From Parasitella parasitica (lineage: Eukaryota > Mucoromycota > Mucoromycetes > Mucorales > Mucoraceae): a stretch of DNA of 64,000 nt. Under the pieces are notes generated by a model, which was not told the origin of the DNA, searched no databases, and saw only the letters and a list, made by a program, of their open reading frames with translations. Both the position numbers and the translations under genes were made by a program. Of the stretch, positions 1 through 11,473 are shown piece by piece; the first letter of the stretch is position 1; the number at the start of each line of letters is the position of its first letter. The DNA is taken from the NCBI GenBank assembly GCA_025201805.1, contig MU619245.1, positions 72,207 to 136,206 of the forward strand, given 5' to 3'.

Positions 1-48
1 AAAAAAAAAAAAAAAGGACATGCGAGTGTTCATTATACTAATACACAG

Positions 49-564
49 AACATCCAGAAATTGCAATCATTTCTCTGAAGATCTTTGCAAGAGATTGACA
101 GGGAAACAAGCTCCTGGTTGGATTAACCGGGCAGCGAAATTAGGCACCATGTTTCCATGTGTCATACCAACAGAGTGGGTTGAGCCTCCTGATGCCACAG
201 CACTTAGTAAGTATTTATAGCTCAAAGAGACTATGGATTTACTAAACTACGCACATATACAGAATCAGGCTCTTCAAGATCTCCTTCCTCATCATCATGC
301 TCATCGAATTCGCCATTAAAAAAGCCAAAAGCCGCACCCTCTGCGCCTCCACCGAAAGTAACAACGATTAAAGTAAAGAGATTGTCTTCGCCACCATCTT
401 CTCGCCGTCCTTCTGGCAGTGATAGCATACGCCTTGTTCGAACACCTGTGATGGAAGACGATGAACTGGACTGTTCAAGTCCTGTCAAAGAACCAGATAC
501 CTACAGTCCAGATGTAATTCGATCTGCCACCCAGTTATCAATAACTGCACCTGTTGCGTTATAA
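49..564 (+). CDS. PPPDE/DeSI-type (deSUMOylating isopeptidase-like) protein, 3' part
   Basis: Only the C-terminal part is inside the window. Exons 49-206 and 263-564 are joined by a 56-nt GT-AG intron; an upstream intron ends at the AG at 47-48, preceded by a CTAAT-like branch site. The first exon encodes RNCNHFSEDLCKRLTGK, then PGWINRAAKLG and EWVEPP. This is the conserved C-terminal half of the PPPDE thiol-peptidase fold; the His of NCNHF belongs to the Cys/His catalytic dyad and the Cys lies upstream, outside the window. Family members act as deSUMOylating or deubiquitinating isopeptidases, or have unknown substrates. The second exon is a low-complexity Ser/Pro/Lys-rich tail of about 100 residues, which the short animal proteins lack. 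The family call is firm; the substrate is unknown. Confidence 0.85.
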
Positions 565-767
565 TGTTTTTTTTTTTTCATACCTATTTGAGTTACCATA
601 CATTATTTTATAGAGTTATCCTCCCTTTATTACTGTTACTTTCTAGCCACTACTATAATGATTATTGTTACTATCATGATTTTATGTCCTTCTAAATATA
701 CTTTACTGAAATAAACAATATTTATAAAAGGCCCGTGCACACACACACACACACATACACGTTTTTA
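565..767. other. Short tail-to-tail intergenic spacer
   Basis: This 203-base spacer separates two convergent stop codons. It contains a T-run, an AATAAA-like element near 709-725 (AAATAAACAA) that could serve polyadenylation of the plus-strand gene, and a short (CA)n run near 736-752. No coding signal is visible. Confidence 0.6.
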
Positions 768-2893
768 TTATAAATCAATGCTATCATCATCCTTTGTACT
801 AGATAATGTAACCGCAGATCGATTCCGCCTTAATGGGCTCGATTCCTTCAACAGAAATGATATCCATGCGTCTGTAAACGATTCTTTTTGTGGGGGGTTT
901 TCCAAAACAGGTGATATAGGTCCAGCAGACGTTGCGCCATTTTTAGATCTTGACAGACCAATCTGTTCTTTTTGCTCTTCTGTTAATTGCAGAACGTTGG
1001 ATATAATTGTAAGGATGTCGTATCTTTTGCGATCTCCTCGAGGAGCTACAAAGAAACCAACAAGTAAATTTGTGATAAGCTGTCTGTCTACATTGCTCTC
1101 GTTTGCCTCTTCTTTCAACTTTCGCATGGCTTCTACTAGATGCTCGTTCAGAATAATGGCTTCATGTCTCAGTTTGCCAATCAACAAGTTCTTTTCCTTG
1201 ATCTCTTGCTGGTATTTCGCTGTTTTGCCAACGTCCTGCTCGTATCTGGATAACGCAGCTTCAGCAATGTGTGCTCTTTCCTCGTATTCTGTCCATGATT
1301 TCTTGGCTACAGCAAGCTGTCTTTCAATATGCTCGACAGCAGCTTGCATCTCTGCATCCTTGGTTGCTTGGAACTCTTCGAGCACAGTCTGCAGATTAGC
1401 AAGACTGGCCTTTTCGGATTCATTTTCAATCTGCTCAGATTCCATTTGGGCTTTTAGTTGCGATAGCTCCAATTTGCTAGATTCCAAATGCTCGCGCAAT
1501 TGGCTACATTCGGCATCAAGCTGCATTGCCATCGCCTCGTACTCTTCTCTCTCTTGCTGCATCTGTTCTAGCTTGCGGCAGAGTTGAGAAATCTCTTTGT
1601 CCGAACTCTCGATTTGCTGTGATGACTCTTGGTCACGCAGCATCATGTCAGATCGAGTTTGATGCAATGCACGGCTTGTACTTTCCAGCTCTTGCTTCAA
1701 TTCACTTACTTGCTGTCTCAATTGCTTGTCTTGCTCCAGTCGAGGCGCCAGTGTCTCTTTGATATTTGATAATTTAGCCAATAACGATTGATGCTCTTTG
1801 GAAAGCTGCTTTTCTCTCTCTTGAATGTCTTTCTTTTCCTTTTCAGTGGTAGATAATTTAGATTCTAGATGTTTGATCTGACCTTGGAGCGAAGTGAGTT
1901 GTTCCAGCTGCCCAGAGATTTTTTCTTTCTCGGTGATGGCACGCTCCTTTTCGTCAGTAATCTCGTTGATTTTTATATTCAGCATTGTAATTTGTCGTTT
2001 GAGTTCCTTTTGCGCCTCTTCCAGCTTTATTTGGTGCTCTTGATTTGCGCTTTTGATTTGGTCTTGTTGCTCTTGGCATGTGCTTCGAACTTGTTCCAGG
2101 GTCAATAAAATAGTGGGTGGAGCTGAGCTGTCGATTACCCCATTTTCTGGATCGTTTAATATACTTTGCAAGCTTTGTTGAATTTTCTCGACATGATCCG
2201 TCTTTGTGAGCTCTAGTTAGGGTCAGCCGCTGACTCTGTATTCCCTAGTCTGTCTACTTTTTACCTTCTATCTTCTGCTCCAATTTTTCGATTTTTGTTT
2301 GGAAGCCTCGTTCAGCTAATTATACGAGAGAACTTGAGACACATGATTCTATTAGCAGAGCTGCTGAATGTACCTTTGTTTGGTTTCTTTCTATTATGCT
2401 CTGTTGAGTTGCTCAGTCGCTTCTGTACAGATTTAATATAGCTGTCTAGTAAAGTCGAAGTAGAGACATCAGGAGGAGCAGTAGTCGTGTTTTCCTCGTC
2501 TATAGTGGTCGCCGTCGTCTCTAAAATATCCACCAACTGCTTGACCTCTTTGTGATGGCCTTGCTTTGTATTTTGCAGCTCTTTTTCTAGTTCATTCAGC
2601 TGCTTGTCTTTCTCGACAATCATCTTTTCATGTTGGCTCTTTTGGTCGGTCAAAGATGTGTTTAATTTTGCATTTTCTTGTGCCAATGATTTTAGATGAG
2701 TACCTGCTTGTGTTAGTTTCTTTTGAAAGTTGACCAATTGTGCGTGCTCATCTTTATATTTCTTTTCGTATTCTTCGAGCCTTGCCCTTAATATATTCAC
2801 TATTAAAAAAAAAAAAAAAAAGAGAGAGGCAAGAGTTGGTATGTTTGCGAGAAAGGCTTTATATACTAACTCACCGTCATCAGCCGTTGACAT
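768..2893 (-). CDS. RUD3: RUD3-like Golgi coiled-coil protein with GRAB domain
   Basis: Four exons in coding order: 2893-2875 (19 nt), 2799-2374, 2315-2265 (51 nt) and 2212-768, giving 646 aa. All junctions are GT-AG and in frame, and the heptad pattern runs through them. Most of the protein is predicted coiled coil. The C-terminal stretch beginning VDRQLITNLLVGFF and containing APRGDRKRYDIL matches the GRIP-related Arf-binding (GRAB) domain of Rud3/GMAP-210. Family members are recruited to cis-Golgi membranes by Arf1-GTP and act as tethers in ER-to-Golgi traffic. It converges with the upstream peptidase gene. The alternative, a GRIP golgin such as Imh1, is less likely because the RxDxKRxxxL pattern is the GRAB form. 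The N-terminal start is set by a 19-nt first exon, MSTADD. Confidence 0.85.
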
Positions 2894-4093
2894 TTTCCCT
2901 AGTTAATAGAGCAGCAACAACAATAGAGGAGAAATGTTCTTGAAGATAGAAACAAAGATTTTTTTGTTTTATTTACACCAGTTTTATTCAGATTGAGCTT
3001 CTTGTTGATCATTGGTCCAACAATGGCTGTGAGCATTGAATAAATATGTAATCGAATGACTCTTTAGGGGAACATTAAGATTTTTGTGTGTGCTGCGATT
3101 GTGTATGTGTTGCGAAAATATCAGATACTACTGTTATTGGTGGCGATGAGGCGATGAGGAGATGAGGGGATCACCTTTGTTATATAAACATGTACGAATA
3201 GTGTCAACAGAGAACCAGCAAGATAAACCTTACTAACACACCTGGCATTGTATACATGATGAAGCTTTCTGTATCTTGCATTGTAATTTGACATGCACTA
3301 TATGCAATTTAATGCCATTATGTTTCAATCATCTTCAAAATTCTTGACAGGTTGAAGCATCATTTTCAAAACCGGATGTCAGTTAGCATGAATTCATACC
3401 CGTCAACACAATAAACGTAATATGATATTTGGAAGATACAATTTATCCTGTCACTCGCCGGATATCGCTATTGTCCTCACATCACCACTGCTGTATATAT
3501 AAAGCATTTTACCCAGGTGTAATAAATAAGATCTGAACCTGGCGTGATACTTTGATTGATGGCTTTGTTGCGCAAGCAAGATGCTTTCTCTACCACTTCT
3601 TGCGATTAATGGTATCACTGATCATTATGTATATGATACACGTATATTTTGAAAATGCCGTAATTTGGAATGGCTCACAAAACAGTACCCAATAAAGCAT
3701 ATCTATCGATGTAGGCATCGCAACAAACCACCTAAAAGTTGATAATATAGGCTACTATTGTAGCGCACATCTAGGGCCCTGAGAGTTTTCTTTTCACCAT
3801 TATTTCCTACTTGATAACTGACTGCTGCATTAAAAAAAAAAAGTCTTTGTTTTGGATTGTTTGCCCAAGTTTCAGGAATTGACACTAGTTTTGCTTATGA
3901 TACGACTTGGGCACTTTAATAGCAAGCCTTTGTCCTACACACATTTAAAGTTTTGTTTTCTTCCTGGCTCTCTTTCAAACTACTATTTAATCATGAAAAT
4001 TCAGGGAGAATGCGGGGGGGGGGGAGGGCCTTTTTTTTTACCACTGCTATTTTTTTTTTTTTCTTTACGCAACTGCTCAAAAGTATTTTGAAT
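2894..4093. other. Intergenic region between divergent genes
   Basis: About 1.2 kb between the start codons of the RUD3-like and PP2C genes, so it should hold both promoters. Visible structure is limited to three near-identical 8-mers, GCGATGAG, GCGATGAG, GAGATGAG, at 3143-3166; homopurine/homopyrimidine runs; and a run of ten G at 4014-4024. No convincing ORF was found. Confidence 0.5.
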
Positions 4094-5664
4094 ATGGGAT
4101 GGATGCATATATCTCGCAACATTTGCGTCAAAAGGCAGTTTTCAATGACGAGACAACTGAATTATAAAAACTATTACCTTACAAAAGGCATGCAAGGTAA
4201 TGCTTTTTTGCGACATTTAAAAAGGTCTCGAGTCTCTAAGCAGAAGAAGCTAGATAGTTTGCTGAGGATTAATCTAGATAAAACAAATCAACTTGTTGGT
4301 ATATGTACGACCAGAGGAACCCGAACGTCTAACGAGGATCAATATAGTGCAGTATCACTCGAACTACCTTCATGTAGGAGCTTACTAGAGATGAATAAAG
4401 ACGCAGATCGTGCGTACTTTGGCGTTTTCGACGGGTAAGTGTATTCATATTATATCAGCAGAAAATTTTATATCAACAGAAATTGTAAAAGCTAAACCTG
4501 TCTTTTTGCTGATAGACATGGTGGATCGGTTGTATCAGAGTGGTAAATAGAACTTATAAATTCGTGCTGGACACAATCAAAACGGAAAGATATTATCTAG
4601 GTTAAGTCAACATTTGCATGAGCGCATCGAGAATATTAGCTTGAATGATTTCCATGATACATTGGAGTTTTTGCGGTCTTATAGAGGCTATTTTAGAAGA
4701 TTCCCAATCCCAAATGCCATCCGAGATTATGTCGATAATCAAGGCAATCCGAAGCCTGGCGTTGATGTCGATGATCTGACAGTCGAACAGCGCCTGACAC
4801 TTGCCTTTCTGAGTGCTGACGCCTCTTGCTTGAGGCAACTTAGAGGCGTATTTGATGACGCTCATGAAGATAACGAAGGATCGACGGGAAGCGTTGCTAT
4901 TATTGAGCCTGTTGACAAGAAATCCTTTTGGGAGAGTGAAGAATATGACATCATTATTGGACATGTAGGAGACACTCGAATTCTATTATGCGATTCCAAT
5001 TCTGGTCAAGTAGTGTCACTGACCACAGGGGACCATCACCCAGGAAACCCTATAGAAACAGACCGGTTGAGGAAATATGCTGGTTTTGTTACAACAGACT
5101 CTTGGGGAGATGAGCGCATCATGGGAATGCTGGCTACCAGTCGTGCGTTTGGAGATGCTAAATTAAAACGTTACGGAGTATCAGCAGAGCCGGATATTGT
5201 CAGATACAAGATTAGATCAAGTAATCCAGCGGCGTTCATTGTAAGTGGTGCGTCTTTAATAATGAGCCTCATTGTTATCTAACACACGCTCATAATGTAG
5301 GTTCTAGTGACAGATGGCATTACATCTGTAATGTCTGATCAAGAAATAGTTGATTTTGTAAGCACGTGAGATATAGTTGAAAGGAGGGAAATTTACATAT
5401 TATTTATAGGTTAAACAGCATAAAAATCCTACCCTGTCAGCAAAGAAATTAGTTGATGCAGCAGATCAGTTGCAAAGTGACGATAATACAACAGCGGTGG
5501 TAAGATATAATAGTGACTCAAGGGGGAAAAAAAAGTCTTGATTTTAATACCTGTTACAGGTCGTAAGGTTGAAAGATTGGGGCAAACGTATGCAAGATTA
5601 TACCAAAGAGCTTCGAGCTTATAGATTAGAGAATACAACCATGAGTAGCAGACAATCCTGGTAG
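4094..5664 (+). CDS. PP2C-family protein phosphatase, probably mitochondrial (Ptc6-like)
   Basis: Exons 4094-4434, 4516-4542 (27 nt), 4601-5240, 5301-5357, 5410-5499 and 5560-5664 give 419 aa, all in frame with GT-AG introns. PP2C metal-site motifs appear in order: RGTRTSNEDQY (first acidic residue), GVFDGHGGS (split over the first intron), GHVGDTRIL, TGDHHP and LVTDGITSVMSDQE. PP2C enzymes are Mg/Mn-dependent Ser/Thr phosphatases. The first 40 residues are basic and free of acids (ISRNICVKRQFSMTRQ), like a mitochondrial presequence, which suggests the Ptc6/PPTC7/PPM1K side of the family. The start at 4094 is the first ATG after an in-frame T-rich stretch; ATGs slightly downstream are possible. 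Substrate unknown. Confidence 0.87.
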
Positions 5665-5884
5665 AGTCACAGGATTCGTCCGTGTATTGTTTCTCAGCCT
5701 TTTATTTGTGTACAAAATGTTCTTATTTACCCCTCTCTCTTTCTTTCTCTTTTCCTTTCCCCCCCTTTTTTTTTATATATTTATATACTCATAACCTTTT
5801 TTACATCTGCGTCTTGGTAGACAAACTGTTCTTGATAGATTCATTAGATCCAAAAATAAATTTGCCCAAACAACAGAAGCAAAC

Positions 5885-6946
5885 ATGATGACAGAAACAT
5901 CCCTAAATGAAGATGACACTTACCTAGGTGGCGGACAATCTCTGGAAGATGAACTTCTCGGTGAAGGCTACCTGAATGAAGTGCCATTAGGTTCTTCTTT
6001 GGCTGCTGAACTTCAATCTGCTACTAGTGATGATATCACGGAACCATCAACCACAGAGGCGTCCATCACAACAGCATCGACCAACAACAAAATAAATTCA
6101 ACGGAAGCGCCATCTAAACTTGCTGCCATGGCAATGGACAGAAGGTCTTTATCTTGCGAAGTTATTAGTCCTCTCTTGTCACCGCTTCAATGGTCTGCTT
6201 CTACCGGCATCCGTAGCCGAAGATCGTCGTGGTCTTCTATCAATGATCCTGAAGACGATGACCCTTTTGAAGTATTAAAGAGACAGTTGGAAGATTTAAA
6301 TACAGCAGTTTGGGAAACCAAAACCCTTCATAAGCGCTTGGTTAAGACGTTAGCTTTAGATGAAACACTCCAAAACCTCGTGACCTTTGCTCCACCCTTT
6401 GAATATGTAATCCAGTCTGTAATTAATCTCGTTGAACGTAAATCGCGCGATCGTGAAAGACAGACAAGCTTTCTGCGTAATTTGGACGGGGCGCTTCGAA
6501 AAGAAACAAGCTGGATGTCGATTGAAGCGTTGAAAGAAATGGAAGCATTGTTAGCATCTATCAAAACAACTCTAAATGACAACAACTATTCTTATGAAAA
6601 TCCGTTACCGGCCATCAGAACCTTAACTATTGAAACTAGTGCAGCAACTGAATCACTTGAAGAACTGAAAGAAATCATGTATGTGAATAAGCGACAGGTT
6701 CAAGAGCTGAATTCTCGACTTCGATCTATTGCAAAGACTGTACATGAAGTTCGAAAAGACATGCGAAAAATCAACAAGTTTCTAGAAGAAAAAGACGATG
6801 AAGACCCCATTGTGTTAGAGAAAGGCGAAGCGGCTGAAAGGGTCAAAGAGATTATGTGGGGTTTGGATGATTTAGATTTAGAATCAACAAAGAAACTGAA
6901 GCAAATGCAAGCTTTTTGGGAAACTGCTCAAGTAGCATGCACCTAA
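5885..6946 (+). CDS. Unrecognised acidic coiled-coil protein
   Basis: A single-exon frame of 353 aa beginning with two Met codons. I do not recognise the family. The first 120 residues are acidic and Ser/Thr-rich and look disordered. From about residue 125 a continuous alpha-helical, coiled-coil-like region begins (PFEVLKRQLEDLN) and runs almost to the end, with helices such as IRTLTIETSAATESLEELKE and VHEVRKDMRKINKFLEE. There is no signal peptide or membrane segment. The start lies 220 bases after the stop of the phosphatase on the same strand, behind a pyrimidine-rich leader. The helical part resembles scaffold or spindle/cytoskeletal adaptor proteins in composition only. It is probably real, given its length, clean frame and codon use. 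Confidence 0.75.
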   Translation: MMTETSLNEDDTYLGGGQSLEDELLGEGYLNEVPLGSSLAAELQSATSDDITEPSTTEASITTASTNNKINSTEAPSKLAAMAMDRRSLSCEVISPLLSPLQWSASTGIRSRRSSWSSINDPEDDDPFEVLKRQLEDLNTAVWETKTLHKRLVKTLALDETLQNLVTFAPPFEYVIQSVINLVERKSRDRERQTSFLRNLDGALRKETSWMSIEALKEMEALLASIKTTLNDNNYSYENPLPAIRTLTIETSAATESLEELKEIMYVNKRQVQELNSRLRSIAKTVHEVRKDMRKINKFLEEKDDEDPIVLEKGEAAERVKEIMWGLDDLDLESTKKLKQMQAFWETAQVACT

Positions 6947-8820
6947 AAGCTCACTTTCCTCTCTTTAATATATCTTATTATTTTTATATATATCCCATAC
7001 CTCTCTTTTGTCTCTATTATGTCTTTCAATAAAACCATCGTTTGATTCTTACCCTATATCAGCACAACCCACAACCCACACTTTTCTAAGAAATTCAGCC
7101 CAGAAAATGCCTGTATAGAAACCCTGTGAAGAACCTTCCGTTTGATTTTAAAACGTAGCGTTTGCAAGAACGAGACAAGTTTCCAGCATAGCGATGTTCT
7201 TCATGATCTACTTTGTGTTTATATAAACACATGTCTTTTGCCTATTGCATGCCAAATTATACAACATAGGTATCGAAAAAACAATGTATATATACCTGCC
7301 TTTTTTTCTTTTTTTTTTTCTCGTTTTTTTGGGATAGTAAAAAAAAAGCATGACACATTTATCAACGGTTTTTGCATCTATCTTGACATACATACCTGTA
7401 CATGTAAAGCATTCCCAACACATTCTACAATATCATTGAAAGCCCCAGTTCACTGGTGTAGTCTTTGTTACACGTAATTCGACTTCAGAGGTACCTGAAA
7501 CATCATAGTTTAGTTTTTTGTTTGCAGGAGATGTTGGAAATATGCACATTTTTTGATCTTAGTATTTGATGCTTCAAGGGACACACTCTATTATAAATTG
7601 CGTTCCCTTACTTGCTTACTCACCCACTTGACCCGATCTTTTTTTCACATACACACAGACATATATAATATACACAGACATATGGACACGCACCGCCCGA
7701 CATTAATATCAAATTCGTTTTATCAAAGAGTTAAACTATGCCAACAAGACCAGCGCCCTTATGCTTACGTGCAAGCCTAAATGCATACAGCGACATGTAT
7801 AAGTTCAAGGAATGGCGGTCTATAAAGTGTATAGCACAAACTGCAAGTATACATGACAAGACAACTATAGGGGTATGCTGTATCCAATCCTTTATACGGT
7901 ATCAGAAATCCAAATTTTATAAGGATGTGAGACAAGTTGAGCCATTAAATTTGTCACACATGCCAGAAATAAACAAAAAGAAGACACACATCACAGATTT
8001 CGTGCATAATGAGATACATGATGGTGTCTATAAAACAAAATATAATCAACATAAGAAGCTTACAATCTAATCACAGTTTGCTTAAATATAGAGCAACTTT
8101 TCCGAATGCCGTATCATACTATCAACATTAGATAGCTCCAAGAAAGTGATCTAGACTCGACAATACTAGTTTAGTTGTTTAATACCAATATATGAACTCT
8201 AGTGCAGGGAAAAAGGTCAAGCAGGTTTTTATCGATTCCTACTTGCAATAGCAGGTTAAATGTGTGATTTACAAGGTTTTACCACTAGAAAAACTGCCTT
8301 CTGCGATTGCCAGAGCCTCGCAAATGATTTGTTCCAGAAACTACATGTTTGCTGCATAATGTTCAACACCTGTAATACAAGTTTATACAGACATTTTGTA
8401 GATCTTGTCATGATATACAATTGCAGCAAATACAGAACGTCAGATATAAAATTAGAACAATCCAAGATGAGGCGTTTTGATCTATCAAATATTTATGGGT
8501 AATATACCTTGCTAAAATTCATAGTAAACAATTGCTGCGCACAGTTGCCAACAGCTCAGGTAAAAGGAAAAAAAAAATAAGGAGTTCAGTTGAAAGCGTG
8601 GTTTTCATCAAAGAATTAGATCAAATATAGCAGAAAATTGTACTTGTCTTTTGGCACATTACAGTCTTCTGTTGATTTCGACACAAAATACTTGGCAATC
8701 TAATAATCGGGAGTGTAACATCGTTTCGCTAAGCTTGTCACATTGCGAGTTTAAAAGCAATTGCCCAAACACTTTCAATAGAGATTGCATTTTTATCTTT
8801 TACTTTAATACTGCACAAAC
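6947..8820. other. Intergenic region, 1.9 kb
   Basis: AT-rich, with pyrimidine runs (7309-7330) and several short ORFs on both strands that look like chance frames: poor composition, no splice partners, no recognisable motif. It probably holds the 3'UTR of the coiled-coil gene and the promoter and leader of the bZIP gene. Confidence 0.45.
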
Positions 8821-10342
8821 ATGAATAATAGCGGTTTCAACACTTTTACTTGGGTTCTTGACAAAAATCCTCCCAACAAGCAATCAAACAATAATCAGAC
8901 GATTGCAGCAGCTCCTCCTCAGCAGCAACATCAGCAACAGCAACACACTCAAGAAGTGACCAATTTGTCTAGTGCCGATTTATTCCAATTCCTACTTGGA
9001 GAAGAAGCTCAACAAGCAGCATTATCTCAAGCAAATTCTGCACTTCTCACTGACGAAGATTTATCGGCAAATGAAGATCTTGTCGCCAATGTGAAGCCTA
9101 CAAATGCTCGGAAGACCAAGCATTTAAACGGCCTTCCTGCTGCTTCCACCGGTCGCTTGGACTTTAGGCCCATCAGTGATCATATCCCAGATTCTCAATT
9201 AAAGGCCATGACGTCCAAAGAACGCAGACAATTGAGAAATAAAATTTCTGCTCGTAATTTCAGAAATAGAAGAAAAGGTAAAGAATTATACTCATGTGGG
9301 GGGGTACGTAATTCCTGAAAAGGCAAATAGCTGACGAATCCCAAAATTCCCTTTTTTAGAATATATCGGCTCCTTGGAGGATGAACTTAATCAGCAAAAA
9401 GCGGAGAACAGTCAACTTCAGTTGGAATTGAAGTGGGTCAAACAAAAGATGGAGACACTGCAAAAGGAGAACGACAGGCTTCGTGTAGATCTAGTGCTCG
9501 GCGGTATCAATTTGTCTCCCCCCCACACACAAGCTCCAACAGCAATGACTGTAGCCAGCAACAGTAGCACATCTCCCTATTTGTTTGACTCCACGAACCT
9601 TCTCAACTCGACTTTAAACCTCTCCAATACACCCGCTTCCTCCTCCTCAGATGACTCTACTCTCTCGTCACCGCCCAACTTGTTTACTGACTTTCCGGAA
9701 AATTGGGATTTCGTCCTTCCCACCCAAGATGGCCGGAATGGCACAGACACTTACCTGTCTCACGCCGTTGTACCCAATTGGAACATCAACCGCATCCTCG
9801 AAAAAGAAACATCCACAGCTGTGGTCCATAACCCTTCTGCCCATTTGATTCAACAATATCCTCTTCTCGTACCTGCGTTAATGTCAATTGTCTTGTCTCA
9901 TACAATGACTATGAGCACTGATGAGATATTGGCCACAGCTAAATTGAATCCTTTGCCCACAAAACATGTCGCATTTGACGAAAAGAACCCGTTCAGTGGT
10001 TCAACCATGATGACGGATAAAGAGGCCAAGGCTGTCTGGGATATCTTGGAGCCTTTGAGTTTAATGCAGTCCAGAAATGAAAAGCTGGCCGTTAAACCCG
10101 TTGAATCGGAAAATCAGCCTGATAAACAATCACCGCGCGCCTGCCTCATCTTGTGGATTCAAAATAGGATCTGCCGATACCTTTGTGAACTTGCAGCTAG
10201 CCATTGCACAGAAAACGCCCTTCCTTCATCACCATCATCAGCAGCAGAAACAGAAGCAGAAGCAGAACAAGACGCACCTAAAAAGTTTATTCTATGTCGA
10301 CAATTTCAAAAAGCCAAGCGCTACATCACTGCATGTCAATAG
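8821..10342 (+). CDS. bZIP transcription factor
   Basis: Exons 8821-9277 and 9360-10342 give 479 aa. The basic region reads SKERRQLRNKISARNFRNRR, with the bZIP signature N-x7-R/K, followed by EYIGSLEDELNQQKAENSQL and further leucine heptads (about residues 140-205). The intron interrupts the basic-region/zipper junction in phase 1 (K|E). The N-terminus has Q-rich runs and an acidic segment; the centre is Ser/Thr/Pro-rich. The C-terminus includes a helical segment (LLVPALMSIVLSHTMTMS), an isolated Cys/Arg-rich patch and an EAEAEAEQ run. It is a nuclear DNA-binding regulator; the pathway cannot be told from sequence. Confidence 0.88.
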
Positions 10343-10631
10343 TTTTACATTCCCACAGCTTCAGCCCCTCTTTTTCACTTTAATATTTGCCTTTCTTTCT
10401 CTTGTACATAGCTACTATATTCATAAAGTAAAATAAAAAAAAACAAAGTTAACCAGCAACTTTATTAGCAAACCAATCTCATACTTTAGCATTAGTAAAG
10501 AGTTGTACTTCCAAGTATAAACAGAAGGGCAAGGAGTTTGAATGACCGCGTTCCACACCAACATCGCACAATTCATCTCGCCCAGTTCGATTGGAAAAAG
10601 TCCAAGATTGATTTCTCTCTTCTATATTATA

Positions 10632-11148
10632 ATGTCACGTCAAGTTGCCATAAGCCTTGTATTGGCCACAGCTTTCACTGCTCTAGTCAGTGCTGCTGGA
10701 GATGAGGACATCTTTGAGTTACAGCCTGAAATCCACCACGTCTTTAGAGAAGCAGAAAAGATGCCACCTGCCAGCTTTTCCAAGTTATTTACACTTGTTG
10801 TCTTGGCTCCATGGCTTCTTCTCATTGCAGGCGTAAGTATTGTGCGTAGAACTTTGACGTCGTTAACTTGAGCTTTTATTCATACGATAGTGGCTCCAAC
10901 TCGGCATCACACCAGCCAAAGTTATTTCAGAGTTAGTTTCGGGTTCAACAGTTCGCACAGTGTCAATTGCTGCCTTTCTCACATCGTTAGTCTCTGTCGA
11001 ATATCTCTTTTATCTTTATTGGACGCAACTCAATTTGTTCCAAACCTTGACTTATTTATGTGGATTGACTGTCATCACTTTCTTTGCTGGACAACGCGCT
11101 CTAAGTTCAATCCAAACAAGAAGGATTGCCAATGAATCGAAGAAATAA
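10632..11148 (+). CDS. SWP1: Minimal SWP1/ribophorin-II-like oligosaccharyltransferase subunit
   Basis: Exons 10632-10832 and 10891-11148 give 152 aa. A cleavable signal peptide (VAISLVLATAFTALVSA) is followed almost directly by the conserved C-terminal module of Swp1/RPN2: PEIHHVFREAEKMPP, FTLVVLAPWLLLIAG, WLQLGIT, then membrane segments (IAAFLTSLVSVEYLFYLYW, FQTLTYLCGLTVITFFAG) and a Lys-rich tail ending ESKK that resembles a KKxx ER-retrieval signal. The subunit belongs to the ER N-glycosylation complex. Yeast Swp1 is about 286 aa and human ribophorin II about 631 aa, so the lumenal domains appear to be missing here. An in-frame upstream ATG at 10542 would add 30 residues, but 10632 places the signal peptide at the terminus. 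Confidence 0.85.
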
Positions 11149-11300
11149 AAAATAAAAAAAAGGGACGAAAAGTGTGGTATCAATGCTTTATCATCTATCT
11201 TTTTTTACATTAACGGGACGATCGCTGTATATTGTGGCAGTGAATTCTGCTGAAATGTCTTTGTCGTGGGTGGCCAGCACTATAATATACCCTATGCGTT

Positions 11301-11367
<67 letters not shown>

Positions 11368-11473
11368 CTTGTGGATGTAATATTCTTCTGGAACTCAAAG
11401 CCAAAATTAGACGGTGATGCTCCGTGTGGTCGAGGCGGCCATCAACTTTGCATAGATTCAGAGCGTAAATAAG
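11149..11473. other. Tail-to-tail spacer with long T tract
   Basis: Lies between the convergent stops of the SWP1-like and calpain genes and is dominated by the homopolymer at 11308-11367. No gene signal. Confidence 0.5.
11308..11367. repeat. Poly-T tract, 60 bases
   Basis: Uninterrupted run of 60 T on the plus strand, which may be an old poly-A tail on the minus strand or simple slippage. Its true length is unreliable in any assembly. Confidence 0.9.

Noticed and set aside
778-1587. A 269-codon plus-strand ORF
   Set aside because: Antisense shadow of the RUD3-like coiled coil, rich in Ser/Cys as expected from reversed Glu/Gln/Lys codons.
3953-4093. Extending the PP2C start upstream in the same open frame
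   Set aside because: The extension is translated from G-, T- and A-runs (poly-Phe, poly-Gly) and lacks protein character.
7738-8070. A 110-codon plus-strand ORF
   Set aside because: No motif, irregular composition and no splice partners or promoter context; expected by chance in 1.9 kb of intergenic DNA.
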